From VRUE01 sp040901495 (GTDB taxonomy: Bacteria > Actinomycetota > Thermoleophilia > Solirubrobacterales > 70-9), in the NCBI GenBank assembly GCA_040901495.1, contig JBBDYO010000019.1, positions 1 through 43,769 of the forward strand: a stretch of DNA of 43,769 nucleotides, in the 5' to 3' direction. Shown here piece by piece: positions 14,637-21,464 of the stretch (positions within the stretch are counted from its first letter, which is position 1; every line of letters begins with the position of its first letter). The position numbers and the translations under genes are program-made. Below the pieces are notes generated by a model. It was not told the origin of the DNA, made no database searches, and saw only the letters and a program-made list of their open reading frames with translations.

Positions 14637-15454
14637 CAGCAGGCGGGGGCACCCTCGTAGTGGTCGATGAGACAGTGGCGGGTGCGGAGCTCCGCCAGAG
14701 CCTGCTTGAGCATCTCGGCCCACAAGCAGGCGCCGTCTTCGTCGTCGCTCCGGCCCTGGTCGACTCGGGTTTGAAGCACACGCTGGGCGACGTCGACGGC
14801 GCGATCGCGCCTGCCGAAGAGCGGTTGCGCCGGACGCTCGAGGAACTTCGCGCCGCCGGCATCGACGCCACAGGAGAGGTCGGAGACTCTGAGCCGATCC
14901 AGGCAATCAGCGACGAGATCCAGAAGCTCCATCCAGATCGAGTGTTGGTTGTAGCTCATGGCAAGGAGGACAGCGCCTTCGCCGAGCGCGGGCTGCTCGA
15001 GCAGGCGCAGCGCGACTTCGACCTGCCGGTCACGGAGCTCGTCGTCGATCGCGCCAGCGCCCCGCACGTGCTCGACGTCAAGAAGACCGAGCCTGTCGCC
15101 GGCCGTCGCAAGGGCTGGCGGCCTTCCCGTAACTGGCCGCCGCTCTCACGCCGAGACGTCGGCGGCATCGTGGTGGCGATCGTCGGCACCCTCCTGCTCG
15201 GAGCGTTGGCGGCCGAGTGCGTCGCCGGATCGGGGCACCACGCCTTCGAGGAAGGAGGCCTTGGGGCCGCCTGCGTGGCACGCGTCCTAATCGCCCTTGG
15301 TATGGCGCTCATCAACCTCGCCCACGTCGTCGGCCTTTTCCTGTTCCAAGCGGTCGGCTACGAGGGGATGTGGAGCCGGTTCTTCGTCCGCCTCAGCCTC
15401 TACGGCACTCCGGCCGCGATCGCTGTCTCCCTCCTGCTCGGCCTTTCGATGTAG
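14633..15454 (+). CDS. Usp-like domain fused to C-terminal membrane helices
   Basis: 273 residues. Residues 5-145 look like a universal-stress-protein fold (TLVVVDETVAGAELRQSL, then DRVLVVAHGKEDSAFAERGLLEQA, then LPVTELVVD). The usual G-2x-G-9x-G(S/T) ATP motif is not clear. After a basic linker (AGRRKGWRPSRNWPPLSRRD) three hydrophobic segments follow at about residues 180-200, 215-240 and 250-272. So a cytoplasmic alpha/beta domain is tethered to the membrane by its C-terminus. GTG start overlaps the stop of the acidic protein gene. Role unknown; stress signalling at the membrane is a guess. Confidence 0.65.
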   Translation: MTAGGGTLVVVDETVAGAELRQSLLEHLGPQAGAVFVVAPALVDSGLKHTLGDVDGAIAPAEERLRRTLEELRAAGIDATGEVGDSEPIQAISDEIQKLHPDRVLVVAHGKEDSAFAERGLLEQAQRDFDLPVTELVVDRASAPHVLDVKKTEPVAGRRKGWRPSRNWPPLSRRDVGGIVVAIVGTLLLGALAAECVAGSGHHAFEEGGLGAACVARVLIALGMALINLAHVVGLFLFQAVGYEGMWSRFFVRLSLYGTPAAIAVSLLLGLSM

Positions 15455-15493
15455 AGAAGCCCACGCACCGACTTCACGCGACCCATGCCTTCT

Positions 15494-15769
15494 TCAGGTG
15501 TCGTCTTTGTCTTCGCTCCCGGGCCAGCGCCCCGTCAAGCGAGCGAAGCCAGCGCGGACGCTGTGGTCGACGATGCCTTTCGTGGCGCGAAAGATCGCTC
15601 CCTCCAAAAGCAAAGCTGGAAGCAGCTTGGCGATGTGCGCGTCGCGATCAGCCGGGTCGGGCGGGTCCTCGTCGTCGAAGAGCGCCCAGAGCCGCTCGAA
15701 GCCCTTCTGGGCTATGAGCCCGGCCGCCAACCCCGCGACGATCCCTATCGGAGCGAAGACCAGCTTCAT
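15494..15769 (-). CDS. DUF4235 family membrane protein
   Basis: 91 residues from the ATG at 15769 (MKLVFAPIGIVAGLAAGLIAQKGFERLW). The open frame runs to 15940, but the family begins here. DUF4235 features are complete: an N-terminal hydrophobic helix, the DDEDPPDPADRDAH stretch, a second helix (LLPALLLEGAIFRATKGIVD) and the FARLTGRWPG ending. Small actinobacterial membrane proteins of unknown function. Convergent with the Usp-like gene. Confidence 0.85.
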   Translation of the reverse strand: MKLVFAPIGIVAGLAAGLIAQKGFERLWALFDDEDPPDPADRDAHIAKLLPALLLEGAIFRATKGIVDHSVRAGFARLTGRWPGSEDKDDT

Positions 15770-16070
15770 GACAGCTCCGAAAGGACCTGCCGCGCATCGG
15801 GTCGTTGCTCCTCGCTGGACAGTGTGTAGGCGATCGCAGCCACGTGGCTTACCTACCCAGGACTCGCCCACCCAATCTCTCTGCCATCGACGGCTCCCAA
15901 CCGTTTGGAGCGGGGTCGGATTGGGGAAGTCGAGGATCACTTTGAAGTCCTCGAGCTCATGTCCTCGGCCAGCGCTTGAGCGTGCGTTGACCCACGATTG
16001 AAACGAGCCGGTTGGGGGTAGGCACTCGCGGCTGGGAAGAACTGCAAGTTACGACGATAGGAGGAAAGCG

Positions 16071-16553
16071 ATGGCTGAGATCACGACTCTCGAGGAGAAG
16101 CTGGCCGAGGTGACCGGCTTGGCTCGCGCCGCGAAAGACGCAACCGAAAAGGTCGAGGGGTTGATCGACGACGAGAAGGTCGCGGAGAGCCTGCAGAAGA
16201 TGCGCGAAGAGGCCGAGGAAACCGACCGCCGCTGCGGCGAGCTGATCGACGGCCGTGAGGGAAAGAAAACGGCGATCCTCGAAAAAGCTCAGGAAACCAA
16301 GAGCGAGGCGGCGGAGATGATGTCGACCTACCTCGGCGAGGACTCCGATGGCCTCGACGGCTTCGAGTTCATGACAATGGCCGAGGCCGGCGAGGTTGGC
16401 CACTGGGCCATCCTCGGCAAGCTGAACGAGAAAGCGGGCGAGGAGGAGATCGCCGCCCTCGTCGAGTGGGCGCTACCGATTCAGGAACGCCATCTGAGCG
16501 AGGTCAAAGAGTGCTCGCTGACGCTGGCTGCTGAAGAGGATCCTTATTCCTGA
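16071..16553 (+). CDS. Helical hypothetical protein, possibly ferritin-like
   Basis: 160 residues with an excellent ribosome site (AGGAGG) about 7 nt before the ATG. Entirely helical and strongly charged. The conserved-looking part is DGFEFMTMAEAGEVGHWAI at about residues 96-114, and IQERHLSEV at 137-145. E105, E108/H111, E139, H141 and E144 could form a di-metal site as in ferritin-like bundles; that is inference. I recognise the pattern from Solirubrobacterales hypothetical proteins but know no function. The stop codon lies inside the first copy of an 18-bp tandem repeat, followed by a strong hairpin. Confidence 0.7.
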   Translation: MAEITTLEEKLAEVTGLARAAKDATEKVEGLIDDEKVAESLQKMREEAEETDRRCGELIDGREGKKTAILEKAQETKSEAAEMMSTYLGEDSDGLDGFEFMTMAEAGEVGHWAILGKLNEKAGEEEIAALVEWALPIQERHLSEVKECSLTLAAEEDPYS

Positions 16554-16755
16554 GGGGATCCTTATTCCTGAGGCGGGTAAGGGGCCGCTCAGGCTGGGCT
16601 TCAGCCCCATCGCCTGAGCGGTCGCCCCCTCGCCATCCGAGCTCGAAGCTCAGGGGAACGCTGATCCGGTCCTTCGCCAGGCACCTTGGGCAAGACTCCC
16701 ACGCCGAGGCCGCTCGAATCGAGTAACCGCTTCCACAGCTGTCGCATCTGAACAT
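16504..16755 (-). CDS. Small zinc-ribbon protein
   Basis: 83 residues from the ATG at 16755, preceded by GGGAGG with 5 nt spacing; the longer frame to 17004 is not supported. The first 45 residues hold a zinc ribbon (FRCDSCGSGYSIRAASAW, then ESCPRCLAKDRISVPLSFE), four cysteines as two CxxC pairs at about residues 4/7 and 23/26. The remaining 35 residues are low complexity and run through the hairpin and the 18-bp repeat, then overlap the end of the opposite gene by 50 bp. The natural stop may have been lost, extending the protein. Confidence 0.5.
   Translation of the reverse strand: MFRCDSCGSGYSIRAASAWESCPRCLAKDRISVPLSFELGWRGGDRSGDGAEAQPERPLTRLRNKDPLRNKDPLQQPASASTL
16538..16573 (+). repeat. 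18-bp perfect tandem duplication at a stop codon
   Basis: Two identical copies of an 18-bp unit (GGATCCTTATTCCTGAGG), at 16538-16555 and 16556-16573. The first contains the TGA of the helical gene; the second repeats it out of use. On the other strand the unit is in frame and duplicates six residues of the zinc-ribbon protein tail (RNKDPL twice). Confidence 0.95.
16585..16621 (+). terminator. Strong hairpin, candidate bidirectional terminator
   Basis: A perfect 10-bp stem (CCGCTCAGGC / GCCTGAGCGG) encloses a second 4-bp stem (GGGC / GCCC). It lies 32 nt after the stop at 16553. No T run follows, as is common in GC-rich actinobacteria. Confidence 0.65.
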
Positions 16756-16950
16756 CGTCGCCTCCCAAGTCTTGATTCGCCCACGCTCAACTAGAGGTCT
16801 CCATACCCCCCAGCGTTTGACTCCAAACTCGCGCCCGTTGGAGAAGTCGGCTCCATCGCCCGGTTGGTCCCGGATTTGAACTTGAGGCCCAGTGGGTAGA
16901 CACCGACCGAGAAACGATCCGGTCGAAGGCACGCGAAAGGAGCGAGTGCA

Positions 16951-17049
16951 ATGCCACCGCCTGGAGTCAAGAAAGGCAGCAAGCGAGCTCGCCAGTACGA
17001 GCACTCAAGGAGAGCCAGAAGGAACAGGGTCGCCGGTGCCCAGAGTTGA
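16951..17049 (+). pseudogene. Tiny basic conserved protein, frameshifted
   Basis: ATG at 16951 with a good AAAGGAG ribosome site 8 nt upstream. The first 18 residues (MPPPGVKKGSKRARQYEH) match a short, very basic conserved family typically 50-70 residues long that continues with a KES...KEQGR-type helix. Here the frame ends early at 17049 (32 residues). The expected continuation KESQKEQGR is present one frame over from about 17007, running to a stop at 17081. So a single-base change has broken a real small gene, or is a sequencing slip. Function of the family is unknown. Confidence 0.6.
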
Positions 17050-17094
17050 TCCCGCGCGACGCGATCGCTAGGGCGAAGTAGGACCCGCCCGGGC

Positions 17095-17100
17095 TAGGCT
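17095..17100 (+). promoter_or_regulatory. TANNNT -10 box, leaderless type (GNAT gene)
   Basis: TAGGCT ends 6 nt before the GTG at 17107. It supports this start and a leaderless transcript. Confidence 0.5.
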
Positions 17101-17106
17101 CTATGC

Positions 17107-17580
17107 GTGCCGTCCAACCAACTCTCGGTCCGGCAGGCGGGCGCGGACGACGCCCCCAAGATCGCGCGCCTGCTGCACGACTTCAACACCGAGTTCTCGG
17201 ACCCGACCCCGGGCGTAGGGCCCCTAACCGACCGGGCTCAACAGCTGCTGGCGAACGGGGAGATGACGGCTCTGCTCAGCGGCGAGCCGCCGGTCGGCCT
17301 CGCGGTGCTCCGGTTTCGGCCCTCGATCTGGAACAGCACGCTGGACGCGTACCTGGAGGAGCTCTACGTCGCGCCTTCGCAGCGTGGCCAGGGGATTGGC
17401 CGAGCGCTGATGGAAACGGCGATGGCAACCGCCCGGGAGGAGGGAGCGGCCTACATGGCCCTCTGCACCGGCGAGACCGACGCCGCGGCGAGGGCCCTCT
17501 ATGCGAGCTGCGGCTTCGCCAATCGCGAAGGGGAGCCGGACGGACCGATCATGCTCTTCTACGAGCGTGACCTTGACTAG
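17107..17580 (+). CDS. GNAT family N-acetyltransferase
   Basis: 157 residues from the GTG at 17107. Single GNAT domain: LSVRQAGADDAPKIARLLHDFN (first strand and helix), LEELYVAPSQRGQGIGRALMETAM (motif A with the acetyl-CoA loop RGQGIG at about residues 98-103), and ARALYASCGFANREG (motif B). The substrate is unknown; the small size resembles amine or aminoglycoside-type GNATs. A TANNNT box 6 nt upstream suggests leaderless transcription. It ends 30 bp before the sugar dehydrogenase gene, so the two could be co-transcribed. Confidence 0.88.
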   Translation: MPSNQLSVRQAGADDAPKIARLLHDFNTEFSDPTPGVGPLTDRAQQLLANGEMTALLSGEPPVGLAVLRFRPSIWNSTLDAYLEELYVAPSQRGQGIGRALMETAMATAREEGAAYMALCTGETDAAARALYASCGFANREGEPDGPIMLFYERDLD

Positions 17581-17610
17581 GTCGACACCGCAGCGGGTAA
17601 AGATAGGGCT

Positions 17611-19158
17611 GTGAGGCGCTGGGTCATCCTCGCTGCTCTGGCCATCGGAGCCATGCTGCCGAGCACCGCCTCCGCGGCGGTGCTCTTGCCGCTCGCCTCG
17701 CCGTCAGCTTGGCCCTCCACACCGATCCACGCGACGGCGCCGCCAGGCGACGCGCGCCTGTTCGTGGTCGAACGTGGTGGAGGGGTGCGGATCGTCGAAA
17801 ACGGCGTGCTGAGGGACACACCGTTCCTCACCGTGCCCAACGTCGACACGGACGTGGAGCGGGGGCTGCTGTCGATTGCCTTCGATCCGGACTACGCCTC
17901 GAGCGGCCTGCTCTACGTCTTCACCGTGGCCAAAGAACCCGACGGACTCGGAGGAGCGGCAGGCGACTTGCGGATCGTCGAGTACCGACGCTCGCTGATC
18001 GATCCCAATCTCGCCGACCCTGCCTCGGCCCGCCTCGTGCTCGAGGTCCCCCACTCCGCCGGTAACCACAACGGAGGCCAGCTCGCCTTCGGGCCCGACG
18101 GCTTCCTCTACGTGACGATCGGCGACAACGCGGTCGCGGCGAACGCTCAGGACCTGGCCAACGACCTGGGCAAGGTGCTGCGCATCGACCCGAGCCCCCA
18201 AAGCGGGATTGGATTCGGCGTGCCGCCCTCCAACCCGTTCGTGGGGACGGTGGGCGCCCGCCCCGAGATATTCGCGCTGGGGTTGCGTAATCCGTATCGC
18301 GCCTCTTTCGCGCCGAATGGGAGCTTCGTCGTTGCCGACGTTGGGCAAGGCACCTGGGAGGAGATCAACGCCGGTGACCTCGCCGGTGCGAATCTTGGCT
18401 GGCCGATCTGTGAGGGCGACTGCTCACCGTCCCAGCCCGGACTCACCGATCCCGTCTTCCAGTACGCGAACGCCTCGAGCCCGCTGGAAACGACTGGGTG
18501 CGCGATCGTCGGCGGGCACGTCGTCCGCGACCAGACCCTGTCCGGCCTGACCGGCCGCTACCTCTACGGCGACTTCTGCCGATCCGACCTGCGAACGATC
18601 AACCTCTCCATCGCGGGCGGGGACCCACGCCCAGCCGGCCTCTCGCTGCCAGAAGGCGCTGCCTTGCTCGGCTTCGGCGAAGACTCTGGCTGCCGCCTCT
18701 ACGTCTTGACCAACGAGAACGCCTATCGCGTGGCCGCGGACGCGACTACGGCGCCCTCTGGCGGGCCATCGACATGCAGCCCAGCGATTCCGATCAGTGG
18801 GCCGCCATCGAAACGACTGCGGCTGCGGGTCAGGGCTCCTCGGCGCCAGAAGCTGCGTGGATACATCAAGGTCACCGCGACCTGTTCGGAACCATGCTCG
18901 CTGCGTGCCGGCGGCGCGCTGCTCTTCTTCAATCGAGGAGCGAAAGCCGGCTCGGCGAGGTTGGCCCCCGCCTCCCGATCGGCACGGGCCGGCTCGCGGG
19001 CCAACTTCCGACTTGTCGTCTTGAAGGTGAAGGTGCGAAAGAGAGCCAAGCGGGCGTTGAAGCACGGGCGCCAGGTGGCAGCCAGGGTGGTGGTGAGCGC
19101 CACCGACGATTCCGGAAACAAAGCCCGCAAAAGAGCCCGCGTAAAACTGACGCGGTGA
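17611..19158 (+). CDS. Secreted PQQ-type sugar dehydrogenase (GSDH family)
   Basis: 515 residues from GTG at 17611. A signal peptide (RRWVILAALAIGAMLPSTASA) is followed by the glucose/sorbosone dehydrogenase six-bladed propeller, about residues 25-375: PGDARLFVVERGGGVRIV, ERGLLSIAFDPDY, AGNHNGGQLAFGPDGFLYVTIGD-type blade with the catalytic-type His of GNHNGG, FALGLRNPYRASF, and FCRSDLRTI. The last 120 residues are a Lys/Arg-rich beta tail (RLRLRVRAPRRQKLRGYIKVTATC, KRAKRALKHGRQVAARVVVSA) like other exported proteins of this lineage. Probably oxidises sugars outside the membrane, if PQQ is available. Confidence 0.87.
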   Translation: MRRWVILAALAIGAMLPSTASAAVLLPLASPSAWPSTPIHATAPPGDARLFVVERGGGVRIVENGVLRDTPFLTVPNVDTDVERGLLSIAFDPDYASSGLLYVFTVAKEPDGLGGAAGDLRIVEYRRSLIDPNLADPASARLVLEVPHSAGNHNGGQLAFGPDGFLYVTIGDNAVAANAQDLANDLGKVLRIDPSPQSGIGFGVPPSNPFVGTVGARPEIFALGLRNPYRASFAPNGSFVVADVGQGTWEEINAGDLAGANLGWPICEGDCSPSQPGLTDPVFQYANASSPLETTGCAIVGGHVVRDQTLSGLTGRYLYGDFCRSDLRTINLSIAGGDPRPAGLSLPEGAALLGFGEDSGCRLYVLTNENAYRVAADATTAPSGGPSTCSPAIPISGPPSKRLRLRVRAPRRQKLRGYIKVTATCSEPCSLRAGGALLFFNRGAKAGSARLAPASRSARAGSRANFRLVVLKVKVRKRAKRALKHGRQVAARVVVSATDDSGNKARKRARVKLTR

Positions 19159-19165
19159 TCGGCAA

Positions 19166-19184
19166 GGGAGGGTTTGGCCCTCCC
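19166..19184. terminator. Hairpin between convergent genes
   Basis: GGGAGGG and CCCTCCC form a perfect 7-bp stem with a TTTGG loop, 8 nt after one stop and 3 nt before the opposite one. Position suggests a bidirectional terminator; there is no U tract. Confidence 0.6.
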
Positions 19185-19186
19185 CG

Positions 19187-20665
19187 CTAAGCCTCGGAGT
19201 AGGCCGGCTCCCGCTCGTCGGCCCGCTTCGGTTCGGGCGCCTCAGCTTCGCCCTCCGGCGCCGGCTCCACTTCGCGCAGGACGATGATCGCGACCACCAG
19301 GGCAACCGCGACGAGTGCGGCACCTATTAGGTAAGCGAGGTGGAAGCCGGAGTTGAGGGCGGCCTCGTGCGACACGCTGCCGCTCAGGCTGTCGGTCCGC
19401 TCGGTGGCCAGCGTTGCCAGGACGGCGAGCCCGATCGCGCCGCCCACCTGAGCCGTCGTATTGACCAGCCCCGAGGCGAGTCCGGCGTCCTGCGGCGTCG
19501 CCCCCGACATCGCCAGCGTCATCAGCGATGGGAAGGCGGTGCCGATCCCGACACCGACGAGGAGCATCGGGGGCAGGACGTCGGTGATGTAGTTGCCGTT
19601 GACCGGTGTCCGGGCGAAGAGCAGCAGGCCGATGCCGATCAGGACGAGTCCCGGGAGCAGCGTCCGGCGTGGGCCGAAGCGCATGATCAGTTTTTCCGAG
19701 AAGCCGAGCGACAGCGTTCCCATCACGATCGTCGCCGGCAGGAAGGCGAGGCCGACGCCGAGCGCGTCGTAGCCGAGGACCTCCTGCAGATAGAGGGCTC
19801 CGAGGAAGAACATCGAGAACATCCCGGCGACGAGCAGAGCCTGCGCCGCGTTGGCGCCGGAGACGTTCCGGGAGCGAAAGAGGCGCAGCGGCATCAGCGG
19901 GTTGGCGATCCGCGCCTGGCGGGCGATGAAAGCCGTGCCCAAGGCGACCGAGATGGCGCCGAGCACGAGCGTTTGGGTCGCCCCCCAGCCGACCTCGCTT
20001 ACCTCGAGGATGTTGTAGGTGCCGAGCATCAGCGCGCCGGTGATCAGCAGCGCGCCCGGGACGTCGGCCCCCTCGCTGATCCCAATTCCCTCGTGGGGCT
20101 CGACCAAGCGCCGGGTCAGCAGCGCGGTGGCGATCCCGACCGGCAGGTTGATGAAGAAGATCCAGTGCCAGCTGATCGCCTCCGTGAGGATGCCGCCCGC
20201 CAGCAGCCCGATCGAGCCGCCCGCGGAAGCGACGAAGCCGTAGACGCCGATCGCTTTCGCTTGGTCGGCGGGCGCCGGGAACATCGTCACGATCATCCCC
20301 AGGACCACGGCAGAGGTGAGCGCGCCGCCGATCCCCTGGATGAAGCGCGCGCCGATCAGCATCTCCTGGCTCTGGGAGAGAGCGCAAAGCAGCGAGGCGC
20401 TGACGAAGACGACCAAGCCGGCGAGGAAGACCCGGCGCTGGCCGATCAGGTCGCCGAAGCGGCCGGCGAGAAGCAGCAGCCCGCCGAAGGGGATCAGGTA
20501 GGCATTCACCACCCAGGCGAGGTTGCTCTGCGAGAAGCCGAGGTCGTCCCGGATCGAGGGCAGCGCGACGTTCACGATCGTGATGTCGAGGACGATCATC
20601 AACACCCCCGCGCAGAGGACATAGAGGGCAAGCCAGCGCTTGGAATCGTCTGTGTCTGCGGTCAT
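19187..20665 (-). CDS. MFS drug efflux transporter, DHA2 (14-TMS) type
   Basis: 492 residues from the ATG at 20665 (MTADTDDSKRWLALYVLCAG); the frame is open to 20731, but the family starts here. Proton-driven EmrB/QacA-type exporter: LDITIVNVALPSIRDDLGFSQSNLAWVVNAY at TM1-2 carries the DHA2 motif D1, then GRFGDLIGQRR (motif A), and GGSIGLLAGG (motif C region). Fourteen hydrophobic segments are expected. The cytoplasmic C-terminal tail is acidic and Pro-rich. Divergent from an HxlR-type regulator with a palindrome in the gap, the usual layout of a substrate-induced efflux pair. Expected to export a hydrophobic or cationic compound. Confidence 0.9.
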   Translation of the reverse strand: MTADTDDSKRWLALYVLCAGVLMIVLDITIVNVALPSIRDDLGFSQSNLAWVVNAYLIPFGGLLLLAGRFGDLIGQRRVFLAGLVVFVSASLLCALSQSQEMLIGARFIQGIGGALTSAVVLGMIVTMFPAPADQAKAIGVYGFVASAGGSIGLLAGGILTEAISWHWIFFINLPVGIATALLTRRLVEPHEGIGISEGADVPGALLITGALMLGTYNILEVSEVGWGATQTLVLGAISVALGTAFIARQARIANPLMPLRLFRSRNVSGANAAQALLVAGMFSMFFLGALYLQEVLGYDALGVGLAFLPATIVMGTLSLGFSEKLIMRFGPRRTLLPGLVLIGIGLLLFARTPVNGNYITDVLPPMLLVGVGIGTAFPSLMTLAMSGATPQDAGLASGLVNTTAQVGGAIGLAVLATLATERTDSLSGSVSHEAALNSGFHLAYLIGAALVAVALVVAIIVLREVEPAPEGEAEAPEPKRADEREPAYSEA

Positions 20666-20707
20666 CTGTCCTCGATTTCTTCCATCGGCTTTCGGCACCG
20701 TAGCAGA

Positions 20708-20726
20708 TAGTTCAAAAAAACAACTA
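20708..20726. promoter_or_regulatory. Candidate operator palindrome between efflux and regulator genes
   Basis: TAGTT and AACTA half-sites are separated by a 9-nt A-rich spacer, in an AT-rich pocket of an otherwise GC-rich region. It lies upstream of both divergent genes and close to the -35 area (TTGTAA at 20732) of the regulator, as expected for HxlR autoregulation. Confidence 0.5.
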
Positions 20727-20731
20727 CCCAC

Positions 20732-20759
20732 TTGTAAAATTGCACTAACCGACTAGACT
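20732..20759 (+). promoter_or_regulatory. Promoter of the HxlR-SCP2 gene, leaderless type
   Basis: TTGTAA, 16-nt spacer, then TAGACT (20754-20759), which ends 6 nt before the ATG at 20766. Confidence 0.6.
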
Positions 20760-20765
20760 GGTCCA

Positions 20766-21464
20766 ATGGCGACTAAGCGCACATACGGCGACGCTTGCCG
20801 CTTCGCCCATGCGCTCGACCTGGTCGGCGAACGGTGGGCACTGCTCATCATCCGGGAACTGCTGCTTGGCCCTAAGCGCTTCACCGACCTGCGCGACGGG
20901 CTGCCAAACGCCAGCACCAACATCCTTGCAGAGCGCCTGCGAGAGCTCACCGAGGGAGGTGTCGTGCGACGACGCAAGCTGCCGGGGCGCGGTTCGCCGA
21001 CGGTCTACGAGCTGACCGAGTGGGGCCTAGAGCTGGAGCCGATAGTGACCCGGCTCGGTGCCTGGGGCGCCCGATCCCCGTTCCCCCCAGACACACAGGA
21101 GATTGGCCCCGACTCGATCGTCCTCGCTCTGCGCTCGCTGTTTGATCCCGATGCCGCCGGCGACCTGCGCGCGAGCTACGAGCTGCGTCTAGGAGAGGAC
21201 CGCTTCCGCGTCGACGTCTCCGAAGGGAAGGTGGAGCTCTCCCGGGACGGCGATGGGAAGCCCGACGGGGCGATCGAGACCGACCCTGGCACGCTGGCCG
21301 CCGTGCTGACCGGCCAGCTTCCCCTCGATGACGCCCTCCAGAGCGGTGCGGTAGCGATCGAGGGCAGCAAGAGGTCGATGGGGCGCTTCCTGCGCCTCTT
21401 CCCGATGCCCGAGCCCTGCGCGCTCAGCGATCCAAGCCCTGAGCTGGTCGCGGCTAAAGTCTGA
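20766..21464 (+). CDS. HxlR-family regulator with C-terminal SCP2-like domain
   Basis: 232 residues. The N-terminal winged helix (about 8-105) is HxlR/MarR-like: CRFAHALDLVGERWALLIIRELLLG, GPKRFTDLRDGLPNASTNILAERLREL, wing RRRKLPGRGSPTVYELTEWG. The C-terminal 110 residues resemble an SCP2 sterol-carrier fold (SYELRLGEDRFRVDVSEGKVEL, GAIETDPGTLAAVLTGQLPLDDAL). This fusion is known in actinobacteria and suggests a hydrophobic ligand. No sensing Cys as in YodB is prominent apart from C11. Likely represses the divergent MFS exporter and itself. Its last 11 bp overlap the convergent dehydrogenase gene. Confidence 0.87.
   Translation: MATKRTYGDACRFAHALDLVGERWALLIIRELLLGPKRFTDLRDGLPNASTNILAERLRELTEGGVVRRRKLPGRGSPTVYELTEWGLELEPIVTRLGAWGARSPFPPDTQEIGPDSIVLALRSLFDPDAAGDLRASYELRLGEDRFRVDVSEGKVELSRDGDGKPDGAIETDPGTLAAVLTGQLPLDDALQSGAVAIEGSKRSMGRFLRLFPMPEPCALSDPSPELVAAKV

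Noticed and set aside
19340..20710. 456-codon open frame on the plus strand
   Set aside because: Shadow of the MFS exporter gene; composition is charged and low complexity.
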